A stretch of 64,000 nt of DNA from Candidatus Latescibacterota bacterium (GTDB lineage Bacteria > Krumholzibacteriota > Krumholzibacteriia > G020349025), in the NCBI GenBank assembly GCA_020349025.1, contig CP070763.1, positions 2,677,573 through 2,741,572 on the forward strand, written 5' to 3'. This document shows, one piece after another, positions 34,455 to 43,548 of the stretch. A model generated the notes under the pieces. The model saw only the letters and a program-made list of their open reading frames with translations. It made no database searches and was not told where the DNA came from. The translations under genes and the position numbers were made by a program. The number at the start of each line of letters is the position of its first letter. The stretch's first letter is position 1.

Positions 34455-37400
34455 TCAGTCACGCGCGGGTGCCGGCAGCGGCAGCGGCGCAATCCGCGAG
34501 TTTCGCAGCGCATCACCCCGACGATACGCCTGCACACGCCAGAGGAGGCCTGAATTGTCGTGGCGGACTCGATCGAACGCAAGTTGCAGCGACGTTTCGG
34601 TGCCGGCCGGGTGGCGCGCCACCTCCTCGAGGTCGACGGAGAGAAGCACGACGTCATAGGCATCGGCGCCGCCAACCGCGCTCCAGGTGAAGCGCGTCGC
34701 GGGGACACCCGGCTCGAGCTGCGCCGAGGCCGCGAACTCGGTGGCGGAGTCACCGCGCAGGATGCCGGAACGCACCGCGCTCTCCTCGCCGGGCCCGTAG
34801 ATCAGAAGCAGCGCCACCAGCGCGGCGGCCGCGGGAACCATCCAGGCGGGGCGGGCGCCGCGACGCCAGCGCCACACGCTCCAGGCCGCGCCAAGCGCAA
34901 GCATCAACCCCACGGCGGCCGCGACGCGCTGGCGCCACGAGGCTCGCAGCTGCAACTCCACACTCAGATCCCCGTTTCCCACCAGTACAAACCCGGCCCA
35001 GTAGAAGGGGTGGCTCGTGCGGGCACTACGCTGCAGATCGAGCTGCGCCGAGCGCAGCGCTGCGGCTGCCGTGGCCCCGCGGCCGAGGTGATCGTAGAGG
35101 CGTGCCATGAGGTGCGCGGTCATGGCGTCGTCCACCGGCCAGAGCGTGGCGACCACTGCCGGGACCCCCGCGCTCAGGAAGGCGCTCGTGAGCCCCAGGC
35201 CCCCCTCGCCCGAGAGCAAGCGCCCGTGTGCCGACTCGCATCCCGAGAGCACGGCCAGGCGCGCGGAAAGGCGCATCTCCGAGATGCGCGCCGCGCGAAG
35301 CGACGGCGGGGCAGCGGCAGCGGCGTCGGAGCGCAGAGCCGAGTCGCCCGCGCCCGCGAGCAGGATGCCGGAGCGCCACGGCTGCTGATCGTCGACCGTC
35401 GTGTGCGCGGCAAGGTGCAGCACATCGAACTCGCTCAGCTCCCTTTCCGAGATCGGCTGTGGCGCTCCGACAATGCGCGCTTCGACGTGCTTGAAGCGCG
35501 CCGCCAGGGCACGCACTTCACGCGCGGCTCCCGCGAGGTCGGCGCCATCGGGTGTCGTCGTGCCCGCCATCGCGAGGACTCGCTGCGTCCTCGGACGGGG
35601 GCTTGCTCCGTCGCGCAGGCGCACCAGCGTCAACGCGGTGGCGGACGGAACACGCACGACCTCGTACCCGTCGACGGGTGTGACCAGGGCGGAGAGAGCG
35701 AGGCGATTCAGGGCTCCGTCGGGCGCAAAGATCACACGAGTCTTCCCCGCGAGCAGATCCGCGATCCCAGCAAAGAGGAGCTCGCGCAGATGACCCAGGC
35801 TGGCGCGGGTGGTCGCGTTCATGGGCGCCTCGGGCGCTCGCCCTGGAAGATCGACGGTGCGAGCGGGAGGCGTCGTCAGAAGCTGCGCCCAGAGCTCGAT
35901 CTTGCTGCCAAGCCCGCTCGCGAGACCCGGGAGCCGCTGCGCCCGGCAGCGCTCGCGCGTGACCGCGAAGAGGAACGAGACCTCCGGCCCCACGAACGCG
36001 TCGAGGAGAATCTCGTCGTCGCGCAGCACCGCGTCCTGCAATCGGGCCAGTCGCACCGGGGCAGGCACCTGGAGCAGCGAGTCTCCCGTGGCGCTCGGAC
36101 CCGTCATGCGCTCGAGCAGCGTGCGCGCCTTGAAGCGCTGCAGGAGCTCGAAGGCGGCTCGCGTGCGCTCCTCTTCCGGTTCGGAGGTCGGGTGGCGCAG
36201 CGCCAAGTCAGCAGTCTGCGTGAACACGCGCGCAGCGAGCGCGCCGCGCTGCTCGCGCCACTCCGCATCCCTGGGAACGCTCCGCTCCGCCTCCCAGATA
36301 CGCGCCGCGCGCTGCAGGCAGACGAGAGCGCTGTCCGCTTGCCCGAGGCTCTCGTACGCCTCGGCGCTCATCGGCAGGGCTTCGATCCGGTAGCGCAGAT
36401 ACCTGCCGCGCTGCGCCAGGCGCTCGACGCGAACGAGACGCCGCAGCGCCGTGGTGGCGCGCTCGAGGGCGAGCTCGTGCCGCGCCGTGTGCAGATCGAG
36501 CTCGATCTGGTTCTGCGGCGAGACGCGCTGGCGCAGCGGCTCCGCCTGGCGTTGCAGAAGTCGGAGCGCCGCCTCGGTGCTTCCGCGCGCGGCCACGGCC
36601 GCCGACAAGCCGAGGAGCGCGTTCAGCTCCCGCTCCACCAGATCCATGTCGCCGAGGAGTGACAATGCCTCGCGGTAGAGCTCCGCCGCGACGCCGTTCT
36701 GCCCCCGGCGCTTCTCCATCCCGCCCCAGGCCATGATCAGATCGACTTCGAGGTCGCGGTACCCCTGGTCACGCGCGACGTGCAGCTGGGCATCGAGGAG
36801 CGAATCGGCGAAACCGTAGCGGCCCAGGAGGGCGAGCGCGTTGGCGGCGTTCACGGTCGCGTGGACCGCGGCTTGGAATCGACCCTCGTGCCGGTAGAGC
36901 GCCTCCGCCCGCAGCCAGAGCTGCACCGCAACGCCCGGATCCCCCACCGCGGACTCGACGCGCCCCAGGTTCGTGAGGCTTCCCGCCTCCATGATCTGGT
37001 CCTCGAGCCGTCGAGCCATCTCACTTGTTTCCAACCACATTGCGCGTGCACCTGCGAGATCGCCCGAACGTGCGCGCACGACCGCCAGCATGAAGGCGGA
37101 GATCAGCTCGTCCCCTTCGAGGCCGAGCCGTTGGAACGTAGAGTGCGCCGCCTGCAAACGCTGGCGTGCCTGCTCCACGTCGCCGGACGCTTGCGCGCGC
37201 CGTCCCAGGTAGAGGTGTGCGCGCGCCACGTTGGCGGTGTCGCCGCTCGCCTCGGCCGCCGCGATCAGTCGCTGGTAAACTGGAATGGCACGCGGGTCCC
37301 GACCCAGGGCGTCGAGCGTGTTCCCGAGCTGCAGCAAAGCGTCGCACAACAGCAGCGAGTCGCGATTCGCCTCCGCCCGCGCAACGGCGGCTCGCAGGAT

Positions 37401-37736
37401 CGGCTCCGCCTCTCGCGCTCGCCCCAGACGGCGCAGCATCCGCCCCTTGTGGGCGAGAAGACGGGCGAAGCGGAGTGAGTCGGCGGCCGATTCGAGTTCT
37501 GCAAGAATCGGCTCGAGGAGGGCGAGAGCCGAGTCTCCGGCGCCGGCACGCCGGAGCGAGTCCGTTGTCTCGATGACGTGGCTCAGTAGAGAATCGGCAG
37601 GCGTCACGGAAGAGAGCGCCCCCGCCGGCGTGTCCGCCTGGCCCCGGACTTCGGCGCGGGGGAGGATGATCCCACCCACGAGCCAGGCGCCGAAAACGCC
37701 GAGCACCAGGCTGACCGCACGAGGCGCAAGCCGCAA
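34455..37736 (-). CDS. TPR-CHAT caspase-like protein with C-terminal membrane helices and a fibronectin-like end domain
   Basis: A 1093-residue protein. Signal anchor (about 7-25), then a long TPR region (about 60-500; e.g. 'GDSALALLEPILAELESAAD', 'AEPILRAAVARAEANRDSLL'). The CHAT peptidase domain (about 590-915) has the clan CD dyad: His in 'FDVLHLAAHTTVDD' and Cys in 'LAVLSGCESAHGRLLSGEGG'. Two helices follow (about 940-985, 'AAVGLMLALGAAWSVWRW' and 'VPAAAALVALLLIY'), and then a beta-rich fibronectin-III-like domain ('TRFTWSAVGGADAYDVVLLS'). CHAT proteases include caspase-like executioners such as Craspase, and TPRs usually sense partners. The TTG start at 37736 has GGAGG 5 bases upstream. 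A tandem Usp gene follows after 12 bases. Topology suggests the protease faces the periplasm. Substrate unknown. Confidence 0.85.
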   Translation of the reverse strand: MRLAPRAVSLVLGVFGAWLVGGIILPRAEVRGQADTPAGALSSVTPADSLLSHVIETTDSLRRAGAGDSALALLEPILAELESAADSLRFARLLAHKGRMLRRLGRAREAEPILRAAVARAEANRDSLLLCDALLQLGNTLDALGRDPRAIPVYQRLIAAAEASGDTANVARAHLYLGRRAQASGDVEQARQRLQAAHSTFQRLGLEGDELISAFMLAVVRARSGDLAGARAMWLETSEMARRLEDQIMEAGSLTNLGRVESAVGDPGVAVQLWLRAEALYRHEGRFQAAVHATVNAANALALLGRYGFADSLLDAQLHVARDQGYRDLEVDLIMAWGGMEKRRGQNGVAAELYREALSLLGDMDLVERELNALLGLSAAVAARGSTEAALRLLQRQAEPLRQRVSPQNQIELDLHTARHELALERATTALRRLVRVERLAQRGRYLRYRIEALPMSAEAYESLGQADSALVCLQRAARIWEAERSVPRDAEWREQRGALAARVFTQTADLALRHPTSEPEEERTRAAFELLQRFKARTLLERMTGPSATGDSLLQVPAPVRLARLQDAVLRDDEILLDAFVGPEVSFLFAVTRERCRAQRLPGLASGLGSKIELWAQLLTTPPARTVDLPGRAPEAPMNATTRASLGHLRELLFAGIADLLAGKTRVIFAPDGALNRLALSALVTPVDGYEVVRVPSATALTLVRLRDGASPRPRTQRVLAMAGTTTPDGADLAGAAREVRALAARFKHVEARIVGAPQPISERELSEFDVLHLAAHTTVDDQQPWRSGILLAGAGDSALRSDAAAAAPPSLRAARISEMRLSARLAVLSGCESAHGRLLSGEGGLGLTSAFLSAGVPAVVATLWPVDDAMTAHLMARLYDHLGRGATAAAALRSAQLDLQRSARTSHPFYWAGFVLVGNGDLSVELQLRASWRQRVAAAVGLMLALGAAWSVWRWRRGARPAWMVPAAAALVALLLIYGPGEESAVRSGILRGDSATEFAASAQLEPGVPATRFTWSAVGGADAYDVVLLSVDLEEVARHPAGTETSLQLAFDRVRHDNSGLLWRVQAYRRGDALRNSRIAPLPLPAPARD

Positions 37737-37885
37737 TCGCTCCTCCGCAGAAGTGTCGGCCGTTACCGTAGGGGCTGTGCGATTGCTGCGTCAAACCCCT
37801 GTGACGCGGCCTGCCACGCCGCCGAAGCCGTGATGTAACCTGCATGGGCGTGCCGACGTTAACTGGCTAGCGACCCCGGAGGCGC

Positions 37886-38482
37886 ATGAGCCGTTCGAGC
37901 CTACAGAGGGAGCTCGTGCTCACGAGCAGCATCACCACGATCGCGGCGGCGCTCTACTTCGTCGGCCTCTTCACGCCCATGGCGACGATCACCACCAAGT
38001 TCCTGCCCCTCTTCGACCGCACGACGGCCTACAGCCTGGTCGAGACGATCCGCAAGCTCTTCGAGGAGCAGGAGTACGTGCTCGGCGTCATTCTCGTGCT
38101 CTTCACTTTCGTCTTCCCGGTGACCAAGTTCTTCAGCTTGTTCATGGGTCTGGGCGCAGGCTGGCGGCCGCACAATTCACGCCTCTACCGCTGGATGCGA
38201 ACGACGGGCCGCTGGTCCATGCTCGATGTCTTCGTCGTCGCTTTCCTCGTCGTTCTGCTTCGCATCAAAACGCTCACCGGTGGGATGTCGGTCCACCCGG
38301 AGGTCGGCATCTACTGTTTCGGTGCCTCGGTCCTTCTCGCCATCTGGGCGGGGAACCGGATCGATCGGATCGATCCGGCCGAGGCTCCGATTGCCGACGA
38401 GGCGCCCGTCGTGACGCAGCCAGCCGACGAGCCGCCCCCAGCCGCCGCCGTTCGGAAGCCACTCCCCGACGAGGCCGTCTGA
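37886..38482 (+). CDS. PqiA-like inner-membrane protein
   Basis: A 198-residue protein with four membrane helices and the paraquat-inducible protein A signature ('FPVTKFFSLFMGLGAGW' then 'GRWSMLDVFVVAFLVVLLRIK'). It corresponds to a single PqiA domain. PqiA proteins are inner-membrane partners of MCE lipid-transport systems, but no MCE gene is nearby. The last 45 residues are Pro/Ala/Glu-rich and disordered. GGAGG lies 4 bases before the ATG. The gene is divergent from the CHAT protein gene. Confidence 0.82.
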   Translation: MSRSSLQRELVLTSSITTIAAALYFVGLFTPMATITTKFLPLFDRTTAYSLVETIRKLFEEQEYVLGVILVLFTFVFPVTKFFSLFMGLGAGWRPHNSRLYRWMRTTGRWSMLDVFVVAFLVVLLRIKTLTGGMSVHPEVGIYCFGASVLLAIWAGNRIDRIDPAEAPIADEAPVVTQPADEPPPAAAVRKPLPDEAV

Positions 38483-38664
38483 TCGGCACGCATCCCGCCT
38501 CGACCGGGCTGGGCGCGATCACCCGGAGTTCAGTCGATGATTCCTGTCGCATGACCGGGCACGCCCTCCGATGTCATCATCGTCGTGTCCAGTTCATGCT
38601 TGCGTTGCGGCCACGTCTACGCGAGGGCCCCCTGGGGGAGCGAGCCGGCTGCGGCGGTGCGCGT

Positions 38665-40038
38665 ATGGCCCTGAAGCTCCAAGATGGTTCACGGGTCGGT
38701 GTGGTGGGCGGCGGACCTGCGGGCTCGCTCTTCTCCTACTTCCTCTTGACGCTCGCCCAGCGCATGGACGTGCGGCTTCAAGTCGACATCTACGAGCCGC
38801 GCGACTTCACGCGCCCAGGGCCGGGCGGCTGCAACATGTGTGGCGGCATCGTCTCGGAATCGCTGATCCAGGCTCTCGCGGTGGAAGGGATCACGCTGCC
38901 CGGTCGGGTGGTGCAGCGTGGCCTCGATTCCTACGTCCTGCACACCGACGACAACGAAGTGCGCATCGAGACGCCGCTGCACGAAATGAGGATCGCCGCG
39001 ATCCATCGCGGCGGCGGCCCGCAGGGTGAGCGCAGACGCCGGTGGGGCGGACTCGACGGCTACCTGCTCGGCCTGGCGCAGGAGCTCGGGGCGCGCGTGG
39101 TGCGCTCACGCGTGCGCGACGCCGGCCGCGAGAAGGAGCGGCCGACGTTGCAGGCCGACGCAGCGCGACAGGCGTACGACCTCGTCGTGGGCGCGACCGG
39201 CGTCAACTCGTCGCGCTGGCGGCTGCTCGAGCAGCTGGGCTTGCGCAGTCGTCCACCGCGCACGACGAAAGCGTTCATCACCGAGATCGATCTGGGTGAG
39301 GAGCTCATCAGCCGGCATTTTGGCACCTCGATTCACCTGTTTCTCCTCAGCGTCCCTGGGCTCGACTGCGCCGCCGTCATCCCGAAAGGGGAGTTCCTGA
39401 CCGTGTGCCTGCTCGGAGAGCGCATCGACGAGACGCTCGTCCAGCGTTTCTTCGACAGCGCTGCCGTGCAGCGCTGCTTCGCCGCGCTTCCGGGCCCGCA
39501 GGCGCAGGCTTGCCGCTGCAAGCCGAACATCAACGTGCGTGAAGCGGAGCGCCCCTACGCCGACCGTGTGGTGCTGATCGGAGATTGCGGCGCGACGCGC
39601 CTCTACAAGGACGGCATCGGTGCCGCGTATCGCGCCGCCAAGTGCGCCGCGCGCACCGCGGTCCTCGAGGGAGTCTCGGCCGCCGCGTTCGCGAGGCACT
39701 ACATGCCGCTGTATCGCTCGATCGTACGGGACAACCGCTATGGCTCGGTGATGTTCGGCTCGCTGCACTGGATCAAGAGGATGGGCCCGCTCGTTGGAGG
39801 CGTCCTGCAGATGGCCGGGAAGGAGCAGACACGCCCGGGCGCTGCGCGCGACATGAGCATCGTCCTGTGGGATACGTTCACCGGCAGCGCCCCGTACCGC
39901 GACATCGTACTGCGCGCTCTGCGCCCGCGCTTCATCCGCCGCTTCGCGTGGGAGACTCTCACGTCGATGCGCTCGCGGGAGCGAGGCGCCGCTGTGAAGG
40001 AGAGTTCGGATCATGGAATCGGCACCATTGGGTCGTGA
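38665..40038 (+). CDS. FAD-dependent oxidoreductase, geranylgeranyl-reductase-like
   Basis: A 457-residue flavoprotein. 'RVGVVGGGPAGSLFSYFLLT' is the FAD-binding dinucleotide loop at the N-terminus. A CxxC-type 'GPGGCNMCGGIVSESLIQAL' follows near residue 55, as in geranylgeranyl-reductase relatives. The second FAD motif is 'ERPYADRVVLIGDCGATRLYKDGIG' (the G-D near 305). The C-terminal part ('FARHYMPLYRSIVRDNRYGS') fits the same family, which reduces isoprenoid double bonds of lipids or quinones, although others act on different substrates. The ATG at 38665 is chosen because it starts the dinucleotide fold. The ribosome site is not obvious. The end overlaps the next gene by 26 bases, so the two are coupled. 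Confidence 0.83.
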   Translation: MALKLQDGSRVGVVGGGPAGSLFSYFLLTLAQRMDVRLQVDIYEPRDFTRPGPGGCNMCGGIVSESLIQALAVEGITLPGRVVQRGLDSYVLHTDDNEVRIETPLHEMRIAAIHRGGGPQGERRRRWGGLDGYLLGLAQELGARVVRSRVRDAGREKERPTLQADAARQAYDLVVGATGVNSSRWRLLEQLGLRSRPPRTTKAFITEIDLGEELISRHFGTSIHLFLLSVPGLDCAAVIPKGEFLTVCLLGERIDETLVQRFFDSAAVQRCFAALPGPQAQACRCKPNINVREAERPYADRVVLIGDCGATRLYKDGIGAAYRAAKCAARTAVLEGVSAAAFARHYMPLYRSIVRDNRYGSVMFGSLHWIKRMGPLVGGVLQMAGKEQTRPGAARDMSIVLWDTFTGSAPYRDIVLRALRPRFIRRFAWETLTSMRSRERGAAVKESSDHGIGTIGS

Positions 40039-40408
40039 GTACTCGGACGGCGAAGTGATCTGCCGTCAGGGTGAGGAAGGCGACCGCATGTTCGTCATTC
40101 AGGACGGCCAGGCCGAGGTCACCTTCCGGGAGGAGGACGCGGAGTACGTCGTCGGCCAGCTCGGCGTCGGGGACCTCTTCGGTGAGATGGCGGTCTTCGA
40201 CAAGCAGCCACGTTCTGCAACGGTGCGCGCCAAGGGCAGGGCGCGCATCCTGACGCTCGACAAGCACGGCTTCCTGCAGCGCGTGCAAGAGGATCCCTCC
40301 TTCGTGTTCCGCATCCTGCAGATGATGTCGAGCCGGATCCGGCATCTGGACGCGGAGGTGGCGCGCCTGCGGCGTCTCGTGAGCGAGCGCGACGTGCCTG
40401 CCAGCTGA
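40013..40408 (+). CDS. Cyclic nucleotide-binding domain protein
   Basis: A 131-residue cytoplasmic protein that is a single cNMP-binding domain. 'GEVICRQGEEGDRMFVIQDG' forms the first strands, and 'GVGDLFGEMAVFDKQPRSAT' is the phosphate-binding cassette with the conserved G-E and R-(S/T)-A-T. A C-terminal helix ('RILQMMSSRIRHLDAEVARL') may dimerise. No DNA-binding domain is attached, unlike Crp. It starts inside the end of the FAD reductase gene (26-base overlap), so it may sense a nucleotide and control that enzyme or a membrane target. The last idea is inference. Confidence 0.88.
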   Translation: MESAPLGREYSDGEVICRQGEEGDRMFVIQDGQAEVTFREEDAEYVVGQLGVGDLFGEMAVFDKQPRSATVRAKGRARILTLDKHGFLQRVQEDPSFVFRILQMMSSRIRHLDAEVARLRRLVSERDVPAS

Positions 40409-40429
40409 ACGCGTCGGGCGTCCCGAGCT

Positions 40430-41812
40430 TCACGCGAAGCCGATGCGCACCGCGATCACCATGGCGATGGAGCCGAGGATCCACACCTTCACCATGAAGG
40501 GGAGGATGAAGCGCAGCCAGCGCTCATACGGGATGCGCGCCATGGCGAGGATGCCGACGAGGACGGCGTTCGTCGGCACCAGGATGTTCGTGAAGCCATC
40601 CCCGAACTGGTAGGCGAGCACCGCGACCTGGCGCGTGACCCCGACCAGATCGGCCAACGGCGCCATGATCGGCATCGTGACGTATGCCTGTCCGCTGCCG
40701 GAGGGGATGAACAGGTTGCACAGGCTCTGCACGAAGAACATTCCGACCGAGGCGGCGCTCGGCCCCAGGCTGCGGAGCGGTTGAGCGATCGCGTGGATGA
40801 TCGTGTCCACCACCTGGCCGTCGTCGAGGACGATCTGGATGCTGCGCGCGAAACCGATCAGCAACGCCGTCGTCGTCAGCTCGGCGGCGCCGACACAGAA
40901 CTCGCGTGCAGTGCGGTCGACACCCAGGCGTCCCGTCGCGCCCAGGACCAGCGCGAGCCCCAGGAAGAGCGCCCCCATCTCGACGAGATACCAGCCGTGC
41001 GTCTTCAGACCGTAAATCAATACGGCGAGCGTGATCAGGATCGCGACGAGTGACAGAACGTGCGTCCCTCGCAAGCCGTCGTGGTGTTCGGTGACGCTCG
41101 GAGCCGGAGGCTCGACGTCGTGGACGAGGCTGCTCGAGGGCTCCCCTCGCACCCTGCGTGCGTAGCGCCACACGTGGTCGAAGCCGACGACGAGAAACAC
41201 TCCCGACAGCACGAGCCGGTAGGCCATGCCGGATCCCTGCTGCAACCCGGCGATGTCCTGCGCAATGAAAACCGTGAACGGGTTGATGATCGCCACGCCG
41301 TAGCCGACGGCGTAACCCACGCACAGGATGCCGATGGCGGTCACGGCATCGAAGCCGAGACCGAGGCTCAAGCCGAGCAGCACGGGCACGAACGGCAGGT
41401 ACTCCTCGGCCATGCCGATCGTGCTCGAGCCGGCGGCGAACATCAGCATGCCGCCGCCGACGAGGACGGCGGGCATGTGTCCCATGCGCTGCAAGAGAAA
41501 GGCAATGAGCGCGTCCGCCGCTCCCGTGGCGCGGAAGACACCGAAGGCGCCGCCGATGATGAAGACGAAGAAAATGATCCCCTCGGCGGCAGCGAAGCCG
41601 CGCGGGATGGCCAGGAAGAGGTGGTACCAGGCGAGGCGCGGGGCATCCTCGATGCGATGGTAGCTGTCCGCGACCACCACCTCGTGGCCGTCGTGCTCTT
41701 GGCGCTCGAAGGTGCCGGAGGGGAGGACGTAGGTGAGGATCTGCGCCAACACGATCATGCCGAAGAGCAGCACGAGTGTGTGTGGTACGCGGATCCGCGC
41801 GCGATTGCTCAC
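40430..41812 (-). CDS. YfcC/DcuC-type carrier (C4-dicarboxylate or amino-acid transporter)
   Basis: A 460-residue inner-membrane protein with about 12 helices. The N-terminal '[20 protein letters not shown]' and 'LPSGTFER', then '[20 protein letters not shown]', '[19 protein letters not shown]' and '[20 protein letters not shown]', are hallmarks of the YfcC family of the ion-transporter superfamily. Members move C4-dicarboxylates, arginine or similar compounds. The start is a GTG at 41812 with GGGAGG 4 bases upstream. A longer frame to 41890 lacks a ribosome site. The last helix ends '[12 protein letters not shown]'. Convergent with the cNMP-binding gene. Substrate not determined. Confidence 0.88.
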   Translation of the reverse strand: MSNRARIRVPHTLVLLFGMIVLAQILTYVLPSGTFERQEHDGHEVVVADSYHRIEDAPRLAWYHLFLAIPRGFAAAEGIIFFVFIIGGAFGVFRATGAADALIAFLLQRMGHMPAVLVGGGMLMFAAGSSTIGMAEEYLPFVPVLLGLSLGLGFDAVTAIGILCVGYAVGYGVAIINPFTVFIAQDIAGLQQGSGMAYRLVLSGVFLVVGFDHVWRYARRVRGEPSSSLVHDVEPPAPSVTEHHDGLRGTHVLSLVAILITLAVLIYGLKTHGWYLVEMGALFLGLALVLGATGRLGVDRTAREFCVGAAELTTTALLIGFARSIQIVLDDGQVVDTIIHAIAQPLRSLGPSAASVGMFFVQSLCNLFIPSGSGQAYVTMPIMAPLADLVGVTRQVAVLAYQFGDGFTNILVPTNAVLVGILAMARIPYERWLRFILPFMVKVWILGSIAMVIAVRIGFA

Positions 41813-42142
41813 GCCACCTCCCTTCGAGTCGGCGACTCTAACACCTGTCCGCGGGGAGCCCAAGCGCCGGACTGGAATCCGTATTGTCACTGAGGGTTGC
41901 GGGGACGTGCGCGGCGCGATCCGGTGTGCTATGGTTCAGCGTTGAAGGTCCGCTGATCGAGACGAGCTTGGGACCCACGCTTCCCGACTGTCCGTGATCA
42001 ACGCGGCTTCTGGATCCCCCGACGGCTCTGCCCGAGCCGCCGGGTTTCGCTATTCGCTCGGGTGCGTCGCGAGCGGCCGCTTCGAACCCCTGGTTTGTGT
42101 CGAGCTGCTGTGGATCGTCTCGGGCTCGCAGAAGGAGAGACC
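41813..42142. other. 330-base divergent intergenic region
   Basis: It separates the carrier from the RRM protein gene. Apart from the terminator-like hairpin at 42018-42044 I see only a TATGGT-like -10 near 41930 without a convincing -35. No RNA gene is recognised. The long GC-rich stretch could be a long mRNA leader of the RNA-binding protein, as is usual for cold-shock RRM genes. Confidence 0.45.
42018..42044 (+). terminator. Terminator-like hairpin in the RRM gene leader (possible attenuator)
   Basis: CCCGACGGCTC (42018-42028) pairs with GAGCCGCCGGG (42034-42044), 10 of 11 pairs matched with one A.C mismatch and a 5-base loop, followed by TTTCGCTATT. No plus-strand gene lies upstream within the gap, so if it acts as a terminator it would act within the leader of the RRM gene. 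Confidence 0.4.
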
Positions 42143-42448
42143 TTGGGCACCAGGCTGTACGTAGGGAACCTCCCCTACCAAATCACCGAGGGAGAGCTGC
42201 GAGAGCTCTTTGAACAGCACGGGCCGGTCATTTCGGCCACGGTGATCACCGATCGCGAGACGGGAAGGTCGCGTGGGTTCGGATTCGTCGAGATGGAAGC
42301 ACCCGGCGCCGCAGAGGCGGCGATCCAGGCGCTGGATGGTCAGGAGTTCGGGGGGCGCAACCTCAGAGTGAACGAGGCGCAGGAACGGCGCGGCGGCCGT
42401 GGCGGTGGCGGTGGCGGTGGTGGCTACGGCAGGCGTGAACGTTGGTAG
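42143..42448 (+). CDS. RRM-type RNA-binding protein
   Basis: A 101-residue protein with one RNA recognition motif. RNP-2 is 'LYVGNL' (residues 5-10) and RNP-1 is 'RGFGFVEM' (about 44-51). A Gly/Arg-rich tail follows ('RRGGRGGGGGGGGYGRRERW'). This is the layout of cyanobacterial and other bacterial cold-inducible Rbp proteins, which bind and remodel RNA. The start is a TTG at 42143: AAGGAGA lies 6 bases upstream and the RRM begins right after, whereas a frame from 42062 would add an unlikely N-terminus. DinB-like and unknown genes follow closely (9-base and 53-base gaps). Confidence 0.9.
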   Translation: MGTRLYVGNLPYQITEGELRELFEQHGPVISATVITDRETGRSRGFGFVEMEAPGAAEAAIQALDGQEFGGRNLRVNEAQERRGGRGGGGGGGGYGRRERW

Positions 42449-42457
42449 CGGGGGGCC

Positions 42458-42976
42458 GTGGTGCGGATACTCGACTGCCTGGGTCAAGTCCTGGTCCGTG
42501 ATCTGCACGCGTTGAGCAACGAGATTCGCGGGTATCCCGCCGACGCGGAGATCTGGGGCACCGCGCCGGGGATCTCCAACTCGCCCGGCAATCTGGCGCT
42601 GCACGTCTGCGGCAACCTGCAACACTACATCGGCGCACACCTCGGCTCGACAGGTTACGTCCGCGACCGACAGGCGGAGTTCGGTCTGGGGGACGTGCCC
42701 CGGACCGAGCTCCTGCGCCGTATCGACGCAACGATCGCCGTCGTCGAAGAGGTGCTCCCGCGAGCCACCGAGGCGCAGCTGGCGGCGGACTTCCCGGAGA
42801 AGGTGGCCGGTGTCACCGTGAACACGGCCGACTTCCTGCTCCATCTTGCGACTCACCTCGGCTACCACCTTGGACAGATCGACTACCATCGGCGCCTGAC
42901 CACGGCGCAGAACGATCCGCTCCAGAATGTCTCCGTGGCCGCTTTGAAATCGGCCCGAGCCGATGCAGCTTCTTGA
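42458..42976 (+). CDS. DinB-like four-helix metal-binding protein
   Basis: A 172-residue cytoplasmic protein of the DinB/YfiT-like superfamily. Metal-binding histidines appear in 'LALHVCGNLQHYIGAHLG' (helix 2) and in 'HLATHLGYHLGQIDYHRR' (helix 4), the usual three-His arrangement. Members include thiol-S-transferases and metal-dependent hydrolases for damaged or toxic thiol compounds. A GTG at 42458 follows a G-rich stretch 2 bases away. An adjacent GTG at 42461 is also possible. It sits 9 bases after the RRM gene and likely shares its mRNA. The EgtB-like enzyme elsewhere in the window carries a similar fold, but the two are separate genes. Confidence 0.8.
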   Translation: MVRILDCLGQVLVRDLHALSNEIRGYPADAEIWGTAPGISNSPGNLALHVCGNLQHYIGAHLGSTGYVRDRQAEFGLGDVPRTELLRRIDATIAVVEEVLPRATEAQLAADFPEKVAGVTVNTADFLLHLATHLGYHLGQIDYHRRLTTAQNDPLQNVSVAALKSARADAAS

Positions 42977-43029
42977 GTGCGGCTGCCGGGACCACCCCAG
43001 GGCCATTCCTCGTCCGATTTGGAGGACGC

Positions 43030-43509
43030 ATGCGGTGCGGCAAACCGGCCAACGTGAGCATGATCCTGATCGGCTTGCACGAGGTCGGACTCCTGGGCCT
43101 GTCCGAAGCCTTCGAAGAGGTCGAGACGCTGGAGCTGCAGGACCGCGACGCGATTGTGGACCACGTCGTCGCGCGCCTGGCCGGCCAGAACTACATCCCG
43201 GAGTCGCAACAGGAGAACTACCGCCGCGGCATCTGGCGTGAGTATCTGCGCCGTCGCGGCGAGGACTTCAGCGACTTCTATTCGGAGGTCGAGGTCACGG
43301 TGCGCGGTGCCGCGGGTAGCGTTCGCGACCGTTTCGTTGCGACCTTGATCTCGGTGTTCGGGGACTTCGAGCTCAAGCCGGTCGTGACCTTCGTGCAGAC
43401 GGGCTCTGCAGAGCCGGAGCTGCTCGTCGACGGCGAGACGGTGCTGCAGGGAGAGGTGACGCGCGAAGCGGCGAAGGCGGCCGTGCGCAAGCGCATCCGC
43501 GAGTGGTGA
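43030..43509 (+). CDS. Conserved protein of unknown function (NYIPxxxxxxYRRGIWREYL motif)
   Basis: A 159-residue cytoplasmic protein. I chose the ATG at 43030 because GGAGG lies 4 bases upstream. A TTG at 42973 overlapping the previous stop is the alternative. The N-terminal half is helical and contains 'NYIPESQQENYRRGIWREYL'. The C-terminal half is beta-rich and ends 'PELLVDGETVLQGEVTREAA', with a helix after it that vaguely recalls a thioredoxin-like tail. A Cys sits only at residue 3. It follows the DinB-like gene and may be co-transcribed with it. I do not recognise a family and propose no function. Confidence 0.7.
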   Translation: MRCGKPANVSMILIGLHEVGLLGLSEAFEEVETLELQDRDAIVDHVVARLAGQNYIPESQQENYRRGIWREYLRRRGEDFSDFYSEVEVTVRGAAGSVRDRFVATLISVFGDFELKPVVTFVQTGSAEPELLVDGETVLQGEVTREAAKAAVRKRIREW

Positions 43510-43548
43510 CCCGGGTGAAAGGGTGCGTGAGGCGCGTGCCGCCTCCGA

